Assembly: GCA_934635385.1 (NCBI GenBank)
Contig: CAKTZI010000014.1
Coordinates: 19,253-83,252 of the forward strand
Source of the DNA: an uncultured Kiritimatiellota bacterium
GTDB lineage: Bacteria > Verrucomicrobiota > Kiritimatiellia > RFP12 > UBA1067
Reading direction: 5' to 3'
DNA length: 64,000 bases
Part shown: positions 43,414-52,700 of the stretch, in pieces
Position numbering within the stretch: position 1 is the first letter of the stretch
Layout of the letters: each line of letters begins with the position of its first letter
Notes under the pieces: model-generated
The model's input: the letters and a program-made list of their open reading frames with translations, nothing else
The model's database searches: none
What the model was told of the DNA's origin: nothing
Program-made: the position numbers and the translations under genes

Positions 43414-44144
43414 GTCAGGCAGGCAACAGCGCACAGGCCCTGCCGGGCTTCGAGGAGTTTGTCGTTCGCACGGCGGATCGCGCGGGCGCGCAGGATCTGA
43501 CGAGCGCACGGTACACGGCGGTGAACGTCCTGCGCGACTACCCCGAGACGTTCCGCTCGATCGCGGCGGCGATTTTTAAGTACAATCTGCCGAACCGCGT
43601 GATCCGCGACCTCTACCGTGTCAACGGCATGACCGTCAAGGGCATTCACGACATGGTGCTGGGCGCATGCGAGCGAGACGGCGCGCGCGGGGCGTTTTTG
43701 GTGAAATGCCGAGCCGCCTCTTCAAGGAGCATCGTGCAGTCACGTATCCTCGACGCGCTCATCGACAAGCTCGATGACCCGAAGATCGTCAAGGAAATGG
43801 GCGTTTCCGAACTGGTTGCGGCCCTGAAGTCGATAGAACCGCCAACGTCCAGAGGCGCGTCGGAAGACGCCTCGAAGATGACGGTGCAAATCGTCGAGCC
43901 AAGCGCGAACTTCGAGGATCTGATCGATGGATTAGTTCCTGAAAAAACGCGCGCGAACGCGCTTTCGGACGGGAATCCGGCGGTCGAAGAGCCAGACGAA
44001 ACAGGTGCGGAAAGTTCCACGCGGAGCGAAAAGGGGCATACACGCTCTATTCCACAGAACAACAGTGCGAAGTATATCACAAACCGACTAAGAAGGTCAA
44101 ATGGGGCAAGTAAACATGTTCAAAATAATTCTATCGAGGCTTAA
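43410..44144 (+). CDS. Phage protein with a possible HTH (244 aa), unknown
   Basis: The ATG at 43410 overlaps the previous stop by 4 bp. The region NLPNRVIRDLYRVNGMTVKG looks like a helix-turn-helix, followed by a helical dimerisation region (QSRILDALIDKLDDPKIVKE). The last ~60 residues are polar and probably disordered, and the gene overlaps the next by 44 bp. Its architecture recalls terminase small subunits or phage regulators. Confidence 0.62.
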   Translation: MSQAGNSAQALPGFEEFVVRTADRAGAQDLTSARYTAVNVLRDYPETFRSIAAAIFKYNLPNRVIRDLYRVNGMTVKGIHDMVLGACERDGARGAFLVKCRAASSRSIVQSRILDALIDKLDDPKIVKEMGVSELVAALKSIEPPTSRGASEDASKMTVQIVEPSANFEDLIDGLVPEKTRANALSDGNPAVEEPDETGAESSTRSEKGHTRSIPQNNSAKYITNRLRRSNGASKHVQNNSIEA

Positions 44145-44466
44145 GGAGCTTCAGGGTGGCAATTCAGTGTCTGCATTCGCAAGATACCTTGAAATGTGGA
44201 ATGTTGTAATCCCCGCCGTCATTCTCGTCGTCAGCGCAATCACAATCATAACGGCCGTGATACATCGAGGAAAGCAACCGAAAAGGCTGTCCGCGAATCT
44301 CACAACCATAAGCCTGCTGCAAGAAGAGAACGCAAGGCTAAAACGCGAACTCGCCGAAACGAGAAACGCATTGCCAGACATCGACGACGAGAATCGGTGG
44401 CTTGAACTCCAACGAGAAAACGTGCGATTAAAGCGCAAACTCGCTGAAGCCGGACTTGCCGATTGA
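44101..44466 (+). CDS. Membrane protein with coiled coil (121 aa)
   Basis: One transmembrane helix (VVIPAVILVVSAITIITAVI) is followed by heptad-like segments (LLQEENARLKRELAETRNAL, ENRWLELQRENVRLKRKLAE). The start may be the ATG at 44101 or 44116. Lower GC than its neighbours suggests a recent gain. A superinfection-exclusion role is possible but unsupported. Confidence 0.6.
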   Translation: MGQVNMFKIILSRLKELQGGNSVSAFARYLEMWNVVIPAVILVVSAITIITAVIHRGKQPKRLSANLTTISLLQEENARLKRELAETRNALPDIDDENRWLELQRENVRLKRKLAEAGLAD

Positions 44467-44592
44467 GGCCGAGGCGATGAGCGAAGAGAGAATTATGACA
44501 CCCCCAGCCGTTCGTCTCGAACTCACCGTGCGTCCCGCGCTCGCCGCGCAAGCCCCGCGCCCTTCGAGCCCTGACCTCCAATGGCGGCACAC

Positions 44593-44622
44593 TTGACGGC
44601 AACGAACCATAAATGGTACAAT
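44593..44622 (+). promoter_or_regulatory. Promoter of the higBA-like module
   Basis: TTGACG (44593-44598), an 18-bp spacer and TGG-TACAAT (-10 at 44617-44622) are followed after 8 nt by the ATG at 44631, so the transcript is leaderless or nearly so. This also selects MAKKD rather than the upstream in-frame ATG as the toxin start. Confidence 0.72.
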
Positions 44623-44630
44623 TAAAGCCA

Positions 44631-44948
44631 ATGGCAAAGAAGGACATCATCGAGACGCCTGAATGCAGGGAATTCGCCGACACGATGAATGCGGCGGAAG
44701 CAAAGGAGTATGCACACTTGCTTTACGACCTTCGCACGAAAGGGCGACTTGAATACCCCGATGCGGAGAAGGTCGAAAAGGGACTTTTCGCGATCCGCAT
44801 TCGCGTCGGTGGCAACGCGCGGTTCTTCTACTGCTATGACGACGGCTCTGCCGTGTGGATCCTGAACGGATACGAGAAGAAAGCGACACGGATTCCACTA
44901 CGGGAAATCCAACAGGCCAAACGGCTCAAAAGGAAGTACGGACTATGA
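44631..44948 (+). CDS. higB: HigB/Gp49-like toxin (RelE superfamily)
   Basis: This 105-residue protein fits the phage-derived Gp49/HigB group of mRNA interferases: KEYAHLLYDLRTKGRLEYPD, EKVEKGLFAIRIRVGGNARF and WILNGYEKKATRIPLREIQQ follow the RelE beta-sheet order with conserved basic residues. It precedes and overlaps by 4 bp an XRE antitoxin gene, the toxin-first order typical of HigBA. Confidence 0.85.
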   Translation: MAKKDIIETPECREFADTMNAAEAKEYAHLLYDLRTKGRLEYPDAEKVEKGLFAIRIRVGGNARFFYCYDDGSAVWILNGYEKKATRIPLREIQQAKRLKRKYGL

Positions 44949-45340
44949 AGACGAAGATGACGCCCGAACAGATGGCGGTGAAAGAGCGACTTGCCGCAGA
45001 GACGCGCAAGCGCATGGACGCGATCTGGAACGCGCCTGGCTTTGCCGAAGAACATGAGGCATGGCTAAAGGAACACAGGGCGGCCGCTGAAATGTGCAAG
45101 GCCCGGAAACGTGCGGGGATCACGCAAGAGGCCCTTGCGCGGCGCTTGCGCGTCCCGCGCACAAACGTCAGCCGCATGGAGAACGGGCAGAACGTGACGT
45201 TCGCCACCTTCGCGCGCTACCTTCTCGGCTGCGGCTACGACTTCCGCATTACGGTCTTCCCCGTCAAGGACGCGAAGCAGACGGGAGAAGACCGCGTGTC
45301 GGGTGCGCGTCCGCGCCGCCGCGAACGCGCCTTCGCCTGA
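44945..45340 (+). CDS. higA: HigA-like XRE antitoxin (131 aa)
   Basis: An N-terminal helical extension (~60 residues) precedes an XRE helix-turn-helix (KRAGITQEALARRLRVPRTN, VSRMENGQNVTFATFARYLL). It would neutralise HigB and repress the promoter at 44593-44622. The ATG overlaps the toxin stop by 4 bp. The last ~20 residues are Arg-rich and run into a repeat-like GC-rich boundary. Confidence 0.85.
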   Translation: MKTKMTPEQMAVKERLAAETRKRMDAIWNAPGFAEEHEAWLKEHRAAAEMCKARKRAGITQEALARRLRVPRTNVSRMENGQNVTFATFARYLLGCGYDFRITVFPVKDAKQTGEDRVSGARPRRRERAFA

Positions 45341-45361
45341 TCGCGTCCGCCGTCCCGTGCG

Positions 45362-45380
45362 CCCCGCGCCCTTCGCGCCT
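45362..45380. repeat. CCGCGCCCTTCGCGCCT boundary repeat
   Basis: Related copies lie at 44553-44570, 46652-46688 and 46726-46743, that is, at the edges of the toxin-antitoxin modules. The unit is partly self-complementary (GCGC...GCGC). Confidence 0.7.
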
Positions 45381-45385
45381 CCCTT

Positions 45386-45595
45386 TTAGAACTCGGATTC
45401 GGGAATGCCGGACTGGCGGGCAATGCTCTTGACCGTGCCGATCTTGATGAGCGTGTTGCGCCCATGGTAGGGGACTGTCACGATCATGACAACGCCGGGC
45501 TTGTGGAAGTGCCTGTGCGAGCCGACGGCGCGTATGAACTCGAACCCATGAGCCTTGAGTGCCTTGACGACCTGTGCGTATGTCTTCGGCTTCAT
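45386..45595 (-). CDS. hicA: HicA-like mRNA interferase toxin (69 aa)
   Basis: It has a double-stranded-RNA-binding-like fold with the HicA pattern: KPKTYAQVVKALKAHGFEFI, GSHRHFHKPG (catalytic His in SHRHF) and VTVPYHGRNTLIKIGTVKSI. It overlaps the hicB stop by 4 bp. Expression depends on the hicB promoter inside the inverted repeat. Confidence 0.92.
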   Translation of the reverse strand: MKPKTYAQVVKALKAHGFEFIRAVGSHRHFHKPGVVMIVTVPYHGRNTLIKIGTVKSIARQSGIPESEF

Positions 45596-45819
45596 GCGTA
45601 GACAGACACGAGCTGATCGCCCTTCTTCATCGGCTTCCGGCCGCGCATGGCCAGTTCCCATGCGCACTGGAACCAACCGTTCACCGCGTCGGCGATCATG
45701 GCGCGAACCTCGTCAAGCGTTTCGCCTTGCGTGACGCAGCCAGGCAATGCCGGAACCTCCGCCCAGTACCCTGTTTCAGGCGGTTCGCACTTATGGATGA
45801 TGGCCTTGATGTCCTGCAT
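45592..45819 (-). CDS. hicB: HicB-like antitoxin (75 aa)
   Basis: WAEVPALPGCVTQGETLDEV and RAMIADAVNGW are the HicB core that binds HicA. The protein is short, without a C-terminal DNA-binding domain, so repression may need another protein. The start at 45819 follows the extended -10 TGC-TATAAT by 7 nt, so the mRNA is probably leaderless. Antitoxin-first order (hicBA). Confidence 0.9.
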   Translation of the reverse strand: MQDIKAIIHKCEPPETGYWAEVPALPGCVTQGETLDEVRAMIADAVNGWFQCAWELAMRGRKPMKKGDQLVSVYA

Positions 45820-45820
45820 G

Positions 45821-45888
45821 CCGCGTATTATAGCAAAACTTCTGTCTGTCTGTGAAACAGATGCACGAAGTTTTGCTATAATACGCGG
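45821..45888. promoter_or_regulatory. 22-bp perfect inverted repeat holding two identical divergent promoters
   Basis: Arms at 45821-45842 and 45867-45888 are perfect reverse complements separated by 24 bp. Each arm contains the same extended -10 (TTTTGCTATAAT). The left arm drives hicBA leftward and the right arm drives the Panacea gene rightward. Inside the loop a smaller repeat (TCTGT...ACAGA) adds symmetry. It is a likely shared operator. Confidence 0.85.
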
Positions 45889-45909
45889 TGTCTGCCAGGA
45901 AACATAAAG

Positions 45910-46488
45910 ATGATAGACTACAAGAAAATCATTCAGTCTCTTTGCTACATCGGCGGGAAATGCCGTGGAAGGCGCATGAGCAAGATTCATGCGCTTAAGG
46001 TGATTTACCTTGCCGACCGCTATCATCTACGCATGTTTGGCTCGACGATTACGGGCGACAGCTATTGGGCCATGCCGATGGGGCCCGTCGCCTCCTCGAC
46101 GAAGAAGGTCATTGAGGGCTCTGCCGCCGACAAGGACATTGCGGCCTATGCCCTCGACTACATCCTGCCCGGCAAGGACAGATACCAGTCGAAGATCGTC
46201 ACCACGTTCGACGAGCTTGCCAAGACTGATATCGAGGCCTTGGACGCGGCATATGACGCCTATCTCGACAAGGCCCCGGAGAACATCGTCACGTACACGC
46301 ATCGTTTCCCCGAATGGCACAAGCACCAGGCGCGGCTTGACGCCGGCGCAAGCCGCGTGAAGATGTCGATGCTCGACTTCTTCGAGCCTTCCATGTATCC
46401 GCGCGACGAGTATTGCCCAGCCCCGGAAGAGCAGGTCAGCCTCAATCGCGAGATCTACCTGGACACGCCGGAATGCCTTCGCACCTGA
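45910..46488 (+). CDS. Panacea/SocA-like (DUF4065) antitoxin-type protein (192 aa)
   Basis: KIHALKVIYLADRYHLRMFG, STITGDSYWAMPMGPV and SSTKKVIEG are the hallmark order of the Panacea/SocA (DUF4065) domain. This domain acts as a versatile antitoxin or proteolytic adaptor in toxin-antitoxin systems and phages. CAGGAAAC lies upstream of the ATG. It is transcribed from the right arm of the inverted repeat shared with hicBA. Its partner toxin is not obvious; the small gene downstream is a candidate. Confidence 0.85.
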   Translation: MIDYKKIIQSLCYIGGKCRGRRMSKIHALKVIYLADRYHLRMFGSTITGDSYWAMPMGPVASSTKKVIEGSAADKDIAAYALDYILPGKDRYQSKIVTTFDELAKTDIEALDAAYDAYLDKAPENIVTYTHRFPEWHKHQARLDAGASRVKMSMLDFFEPSMYPRDEYCPAPEEQVSLNREIYLDTPECLRT

Positions 46489-46643
46489 AGATCAACGTGT
46501 CTTCCTTCGACAGCATCACGGCCAACGCGATTCCTCACCCAGACATGCCAAACAGCGTCATCAACCGAATACTTGAGGACGTCATGAAGAGCGACAACGT
46601 ATCCGAATCCATCAAAGCCCTCGCGCGCTCCCTCTTGGATTAG
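46473..46643 (+). CDS. Small helical protein downstream of the Panacea gene (56 aa)
   Basis: It starts inside the end of the Panacea gene (16-bp overlap): MPSHLKINVSSFDSITANAI, with a C-terminal amphipathic helix (NRILEDVMKSDNVSESIKAL). No Shine-Dalgarno is visible, so translation would depend on coupling. It is a candidate PanT-type partner by position only. Confidence 0.45.
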   Translation: MPSHLKINVSSFDSITANAIPHPDMPNSVINRILEDVMKSDNVSESIKALARSLLD

Positions 46644-46651
46644 GCCTTCCC

Positions 46652-46743
46652 CGCCGCCCTTCACCTCCTCCGCCGCCCTTCGCGCCTCAGTCCCCGTACC
46701 TCATGCCGTCGCGGATCCGCTCGCGCGCGCCCTTCGCGCCTAC
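46652..46743. repeat. Cluster of GCCCTTCGCGCCT-type repeats between convergent genes
   Basis: Copies lie at ~46652 (CCGCCGCCCTTCACCTCC), 46671 (CCGCCGCCCTTCGCGCCTC) and 46726 (GCGCGCCCTTCGCGCCTAC), between the Panacea operon and the 3' end of the giant gene. Similar units lie at 45362 and 44553. Some partial hairpin potential exists. No gene is present here. Confidence 0.65.
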
Positions 46744-49700
46744 AGCTGCCCGCGATAGATGTACTCCTCCGCCTTCTCGATGCCCAGCTTGTCTGCGCGC
46801 TTCATGATGCGCTCCGCCTTCTTGCGCTTGACGTCGTCCTCGTTCAGGTGGTCGTTCCAGCCGTTCAGGAAGTCGGTCTCGATCTTCTGCATCGCCGCGT
46901 CCGAAAGCCCGTAGGTCTTCTGCCAGCCCTCCAGCCGCTCGGCGTACCGCTTCGGTTCGACCTCGTTCAGCGCGCCGCCGCGCGCGGCGGACTCCACCAT
47001 CAGTCGCATCGCACTCCGTCTGACGATGTTCTCGACGCGCCTGATGTCATCCTTGAGCCGCGCGAGATCCCTATCTGGGCTTCCGACCTGAATCCGCACG
47101 AAACGGTTCAGCATCGGCGACAGAACCGGGATGCGCTTCAGGGTCAGCCCCAGCCACTTCGGCGCGTCCCCGTCCCCGTTGTCTACGCCATTGTAGTCGA
47201 ACTTATAGATCATCCGCCCGCCCAAGTCGTTCGAGAGAACCTTCCCCGTCGCCAGCAAGAAGTCCCCCATGTCTTGCAACGACTCGCCGCGCAAGTCCCA
47301 AACGTCCTTGTCGTAGAGCGGCGTTCCTCGGAAGCTGTCAGTCGGCGCGTTGCCGCTGGCAAGGGAAAACACGATCTTCAACATGTCAAACACGGGCGTT
47401 GCAAACGCAAGGTCTGGAGTCACGGCTCTAATCGTCGCGTTCATCGCCGATTCAAAGACGCCTTGGCGCGGCCGCATGTCTGGTCTGCCACACTTCTCCG
47501 CGATGCGTCCCGACACCTGGTCAGCAATCCACGAGAACATCCTGTCCTGATCGTCCAGCGGCAGGGTGAGGACGACCGACGTGTAGCCGTTCGGGCCAAG
47601 GTTCGCGAGCGGTAGGATGTAATAGTTCTCGCGGATGTAGTTCGAGCAGTTGCTGTATGCGCGCTCGTACGCCAGCAGGTAGTCGTACACGCCGCCGACG
47701 GCGGACGCGCGGATCTTGTCCTCGTCGTCGCCGAACAGCGCGCGCATCGCCGCCGTGTACACGCCCTTCGCCGCCATCGAGCCGATGCACAGGCCCGTCA
47801 ACGCGACGAAGTCCTTTGTGAGCGTCGGAACCGGACGCTCCCTGATCGCGCGACCGTGCTGCACGAGGCCCTTCTCGATCGCGTTGAAGAACTGGTTAAT
47901 AATCAACTGGATGGGCTTTGTCGCCGTGCCGCACCGCTCGACCTCGCCGAGGCCGACGTTGCGCTTCACGACCACGCCCGACTCCTGCGCCGTGCGCACG
48001 GCGCCGAACGCCTGGCGGTCATGCAGGTACGCGACCGTCTTCGCGAACATGTCGTTGTACTCGATGATCCGCTTGTTGCGCGCAAAGGCGTTCCACTTCG
48101 ACTCGACCGCCCGCCGCAGCAGCGACCGCTTCTTCCCCTCCCGCTCGATCTCCTGTGCGAGCGTGTAGAGTCCGTGACGGTTCATGACGTCGTTCGCGAA
48201 CCCCTCCGTCGCCCGCCCCGTCGTCCGGGACGTGAACGAGACGAACATATTTGACTTCAGGACTTCCCGCGCCAGCCCGACGATGCGGTACGCCTCCGCC
48301 TCGGCCGCCGCGTCGCCCCGCGCCTTCGCATCCCACAGCCGATCCCGAAATCCGTTCGGATCCAGCAGGAACGAGACGACCTTGTGCGCATCACCCATCG
48401 TCTGGTAGGGCGTGTTGCCGAATCCGGGAATTGCTGCAACAGCGTTCGCCGCCCGTTGAAGGTGCTTCGAGCGCTTCAGGATACTCTGCGCGACAAGCTG
48501 CTCCACCCCAGCGATCGGTCCGGCCACGGCCCGCAGTACGCTCTTCGTCGCTGACTCGTGCATCCCCGGCATGTTCTTCTCGATCGAGCCGAGGTTGCGA
48601 ATCATGTCGACCGGTGCGTAGCCGGGATTGTAGTCGATGTAGAGTTTCCGACAGAAGTTATTGATCATGAGCAAGACATTCCTGTTCGAGTCCGGCATGC
48701 GCGCGAAGCCGTCCGCGATCTGACGCGGCACGACGAGCGTGCGCTTCTCGCCGTCCTCGATGTAGTTGAGGTGCCCGTAGCGGCGGTTGTCCTTGAAGTC
48801 CCTCTCCGCGCGCGGCAAGTCGCGCACGCCCTCGACGCCCGCCGCCAGGAGCGCGTCGCGCGTCGCAATGACAAGCTCGTTGCGGCGCACGACCTGCATC
48901 AGCTTCTCGTGCCTCTCCCAGGTCGCGCCGCGCACGTCCTTCACGTCCCGGTGCGATCCGACGAGCCGCTTGCCCCAGGCGTCCTCGCCGATCATCCCGC
49001 CGCCGCCGAGCGCGCCGACGTGCGCGAACATCTCGCTGACCACGTCGTCGCCGCCGCCCTCGCCGCTCTGCCGCGCCGCCTCCCGCGCCAGCTCGATCTC
49101 GTCCATCTCCTCGACGCTGTACGTGCGGCTGGCCGTCACGTAGTCGACCTGCGTGCGCAGGTAGTCCACGTAGCCCTTGCCGAGCATCCGCGTGACGCGC
49201 GGATCGTTCAGGATCTCCTGCCCGATGACGGCATGGAACTTGCGCCCATACAGCTCCAGCGCCGCCCACCTCTCCGCGCCCAGCTCGCGCGCCAGGTCGC
49301 CGAGAATCATCTGCGACTGCCGCACGTCGCCGCCGCGCGCCGCCGCCCGGCCCTGCGTCTCGATGACGCGCCTGTGGTAGAGGTAGTCCAGCTTGTTCTG
49401 CTCGGACAGCCCCGCGCGCGTCGCCTCGTCCTCGACCTCCAGCATGCGGTAGAAGTAGACCATGCCCTCGTTCGCCGCGCCGCGCTCGTAGGCCGTGCGG
49501 GCCAGCTCCAGCTCGTTCTTCCTCTGGGCGATGTTCCCCGTGAAGCGGTCGATCTCCGACTCGACGGCGGCGATCTCGCTCCGCGTCGCCCCGCGCTCCT
49601 TCATCTTCCGCAGCGTCTCCCGCTTCGCGAACAGGTAGACCTTCGCCTTCTCGTCGATGCGCACGACCGTCGGCGCCATGCGGTCGTGGAAGCCGACCAG

Positions 49701-52700
49701 CGTCAGCTCCTTCGCGTCCGCCGCCTTGCTGCCGGCGGAGATCGGCTCGTTGACTTCCTTCTCCAGCTGCGCGATCCGCGCCTCCGTCTCGCGGCTCCAG
49801 TTCCGGTGCAGTTCCTCCTGCACCGCCTTGTGCGCGCGGCCCGACACGGCGCGCAGCGACAGCTCGCGGTACGCCTTCGCCAGGGCCGGCGTCTCGGCGA
49901 CCGTCTTCAGGATCGCGCCGTACCACGCCGGCGCCCGCGCCTTCATCTCCTGCGGCATCGTCAGGAACGAGCCGAACATCTCGTCCGTCAGGTCGCGGAG
50001 CGACAGCGCCTTGCCGCGTCCGACGGGGTTCCCCGTCTGCGGATCGGACAGAGGCCCGCCGTGCGCCCAGTCGAGGAACGCGCCCGCCGTGCCGCGCAGG
50101 TCGCTCTCCTCGCGCGCGCCGCCGCCCGGCCCGGCCATCCGCGCGACCTCCTTGCGGATGCCGTCGCCGATCTTCTGCACGCGCCCCAGCACACCCGACT
50201 CCTGGCGCGGCATGTCCATCACGACCTTCGCGATCTCGTGCGCGAAGACGCCGCGCGCGGCGGACTGTCCGCCGGGATCCTCGCCGCGCACGCGACGCTC
50301 GCCCAGGGCGTCAAGCTGCATGGCCAGCTGCCTCTCGCTCCGATCCCGCTCGGCGCGGATCGCCGCAGTCGTCTGCGTCGCGCACCAGTCGGGGTCCTCG
50401 TCCCGGTAGAATCCGTGTTCCTTCAGCTGCGCCTTCTCCCTCGCCTTGTCCGTGCGGTCGACGATGCCGAAGACGTCGGCGAAAATCGCGACCTTGCCCG
50501 ACGCCGTGTGCGTCGCGGCGACGCCGCCCGGCAGCTTCTTCGCGACGCTCGCCGGCACGGCCTTGCCCGTCACGTCCTTCAGGAGCCTCAGCAGTTCCGA
50601 AGTCGGCAACGACATCGGATGCACCTTGCCGAGACGAGAGAGCGGCGTACGCCCCTGCCCGCTCAGCTCGCGGCTCATGGCCAGCGCGCCCGGCGTCTGC
50701 TCGCCGCGCCCGAAGTCCGCCGCGACGCGCACGCCGCCCGGCAGCATCTCGGCCTTCTTCCCGAACCGCCACCGGCTCAGGTCGATCTCCGGTTCGTTCG
50801 CGCCCCGCTCGGCGGCGAACCGCGCGCCGTCGTCCTGTGCGCGCGGCGCAAGCCCCGCGCCCGCGTCCGGTGCGCGCGGCGCAAGCCCCGCGCCTGCCCC
50901 GCCCCCGTTGCCGCGCTCCGCCGAATTTGCTATACTATCCCCCGAAACGAGCGAAGAGAGATCTTCGGGCGTTTTGACTAAGCCGCTCAGACCTTGAGGT
51001 GTTAATTGAGACAATGTCTCTCCCTCAAGGTTCAGTCGAGCGGCTTTGCCTTTGTCGAAATACAGGAGATTCTCGGCCTTCGCCAAGTCGGAATAGACTT
51101 TCTCCTTCGAGGGCTCACGCGCGTAGGCACTCGCCAGAAAGTTGTCAACGCCCTTGTCGTTCGACTCTTTCAGATAGACCATCACGGGCTTTTCCACGCC
51201 CGCTTGCGTCTTCGCCTCACGATCCGTCAGAACGACGAAGTTCTTTCCGTCTCTGAAGACGGCAGCGGGAGCCGCATAGGCGTCCGGCAACTCCGAGATG
51301 GCCTCATCCGAAAGGAAGTGCCTTGCCTTGATCTTGCGCAGAATGTCGGCGCGGCTGACAATTCGCGCCTCCGGCATGCCCACGAGACGAAGAACGTCCG
51401 GCGTATCCGAGAACTCGACGATCTCGTTTCGGCGAACGATCTCGCCTTTCGTCCGATCCGTGTTCGTCAGCCGCGCAACGTCCTCGCGCAGTTTCGGGTT
51501 CACCCTCCCCACGTGAAACACCGCCTCGCCGTCGCGCCACTTGTGGTCGATGCGGATGTTGTCGTCGCGGAACGAGACGTAGTTCCAGCCCATCGCGTCG
51601 CCGTCCTTCACCGCCTTGCCGCCGTAGGAGTCCACCGGGTACTTCACCCCGTCGATCCCCGCGCGCGCCAGGAACTCCGACGCCGCCTTCGGCGAGCCAA
51701 GGGCGTTCGCGACGGTTTCGTACACGTCCCCGCCGTAGCTGCCGAGATCCTTCGGAAGCTTCACGCCCTCGCTCTTCGCCTGCCGCCGGATCCACTTCAC
51801 CTGTTCGTGAAGCGAGTTGCCCGGCTTCAGGTTGTCCATCTCGTACCAGTTCAGCAGGTGGCCCTCATCGCCCGGCGCGCGGTCGGTGAACCACGTCTGC
51901 TCGTAGACGTGGTTGTTCCGCACTTCATACTCTGTCCCGTGACGAATCAGTTCTTGAAGCATTAAAGGAGGCAACACGCCAACTCGCCCATTGTTCGCCC
52001 TTTTGATGCTTGCGATCTCGTCCTTCACCTCTTTTATCGCGTTTTCGACAGAGCCAGCCGATAGTATTGTCTGTGCAACGCGAATCTCAACATCAAACTT
52101 AAGATCATCATCGCTTGTGGGGTTAATAGGTTTCCCATTTTTGAAGAATTTTTCCGCTCGATTCGCATACTTCTCCGCAATGCCGCGCACGTTGCTCGCG
52201 TAGAGCCCCCAGCCGTAGACCTGGCTCCCCTCGCCCGTGCCGACGGCGTGGAGGCTCGGCCTCTCGTAGTCCGCCGCGCTGCCCGTGTACAGCCGCCCGA
52301 CGCTGAACTTCGCCTCACCCCCGTTGCGCTCCTCGCCGCGATTTGCTATACTTTCGGCTGTTGAAGCCCCACTTGCGGATCCTGCCCCCTCTTGGGTAAT
52401 GGCCGTGTTCTTGGCCCCAACCAAAGCTTCGGCTTGGTTGTTGAGTTGCCGGGTGAGGGCTTCATTCTTCTTCAGGTGCGAAATGTCATAGAAGAACTTC
52501 CCCTTCCCATCGTCTTTCAGGATGACGTCAGAATCATAGACGACGCCTCCGACGATTCGCCCGCGCTCGACCTTCGGAACGCCAATCGGCAAACGGCACC
52601 GCCACGCCGTGCCCTTCTTCCCGGCTTTGACCTGATGCGTCGTCTCGTCTGCGGTAAACAGCGAAATCAAGTCTCGGATAACCGTCGCAGACCTTGCCCG

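Noticed and set aside
40970..44060. A composite transposon bounded by the inverted GCTCTATTCCACAG sites
   Set aside because: No transposase, no target duplication, and the genes inside are ordinary phage early genes.
44477..44596. A 39-codon plus-strand frame before higB
   Set aside because: It consists mostly of the GC-rich boundary repeat and overlaps the higBA promoter.
48558..50981. Plus-strand frames of 807 and 1119 codons opposite the giant gene
   Set aside because: Antisense shadows with biased composition and no start signals.
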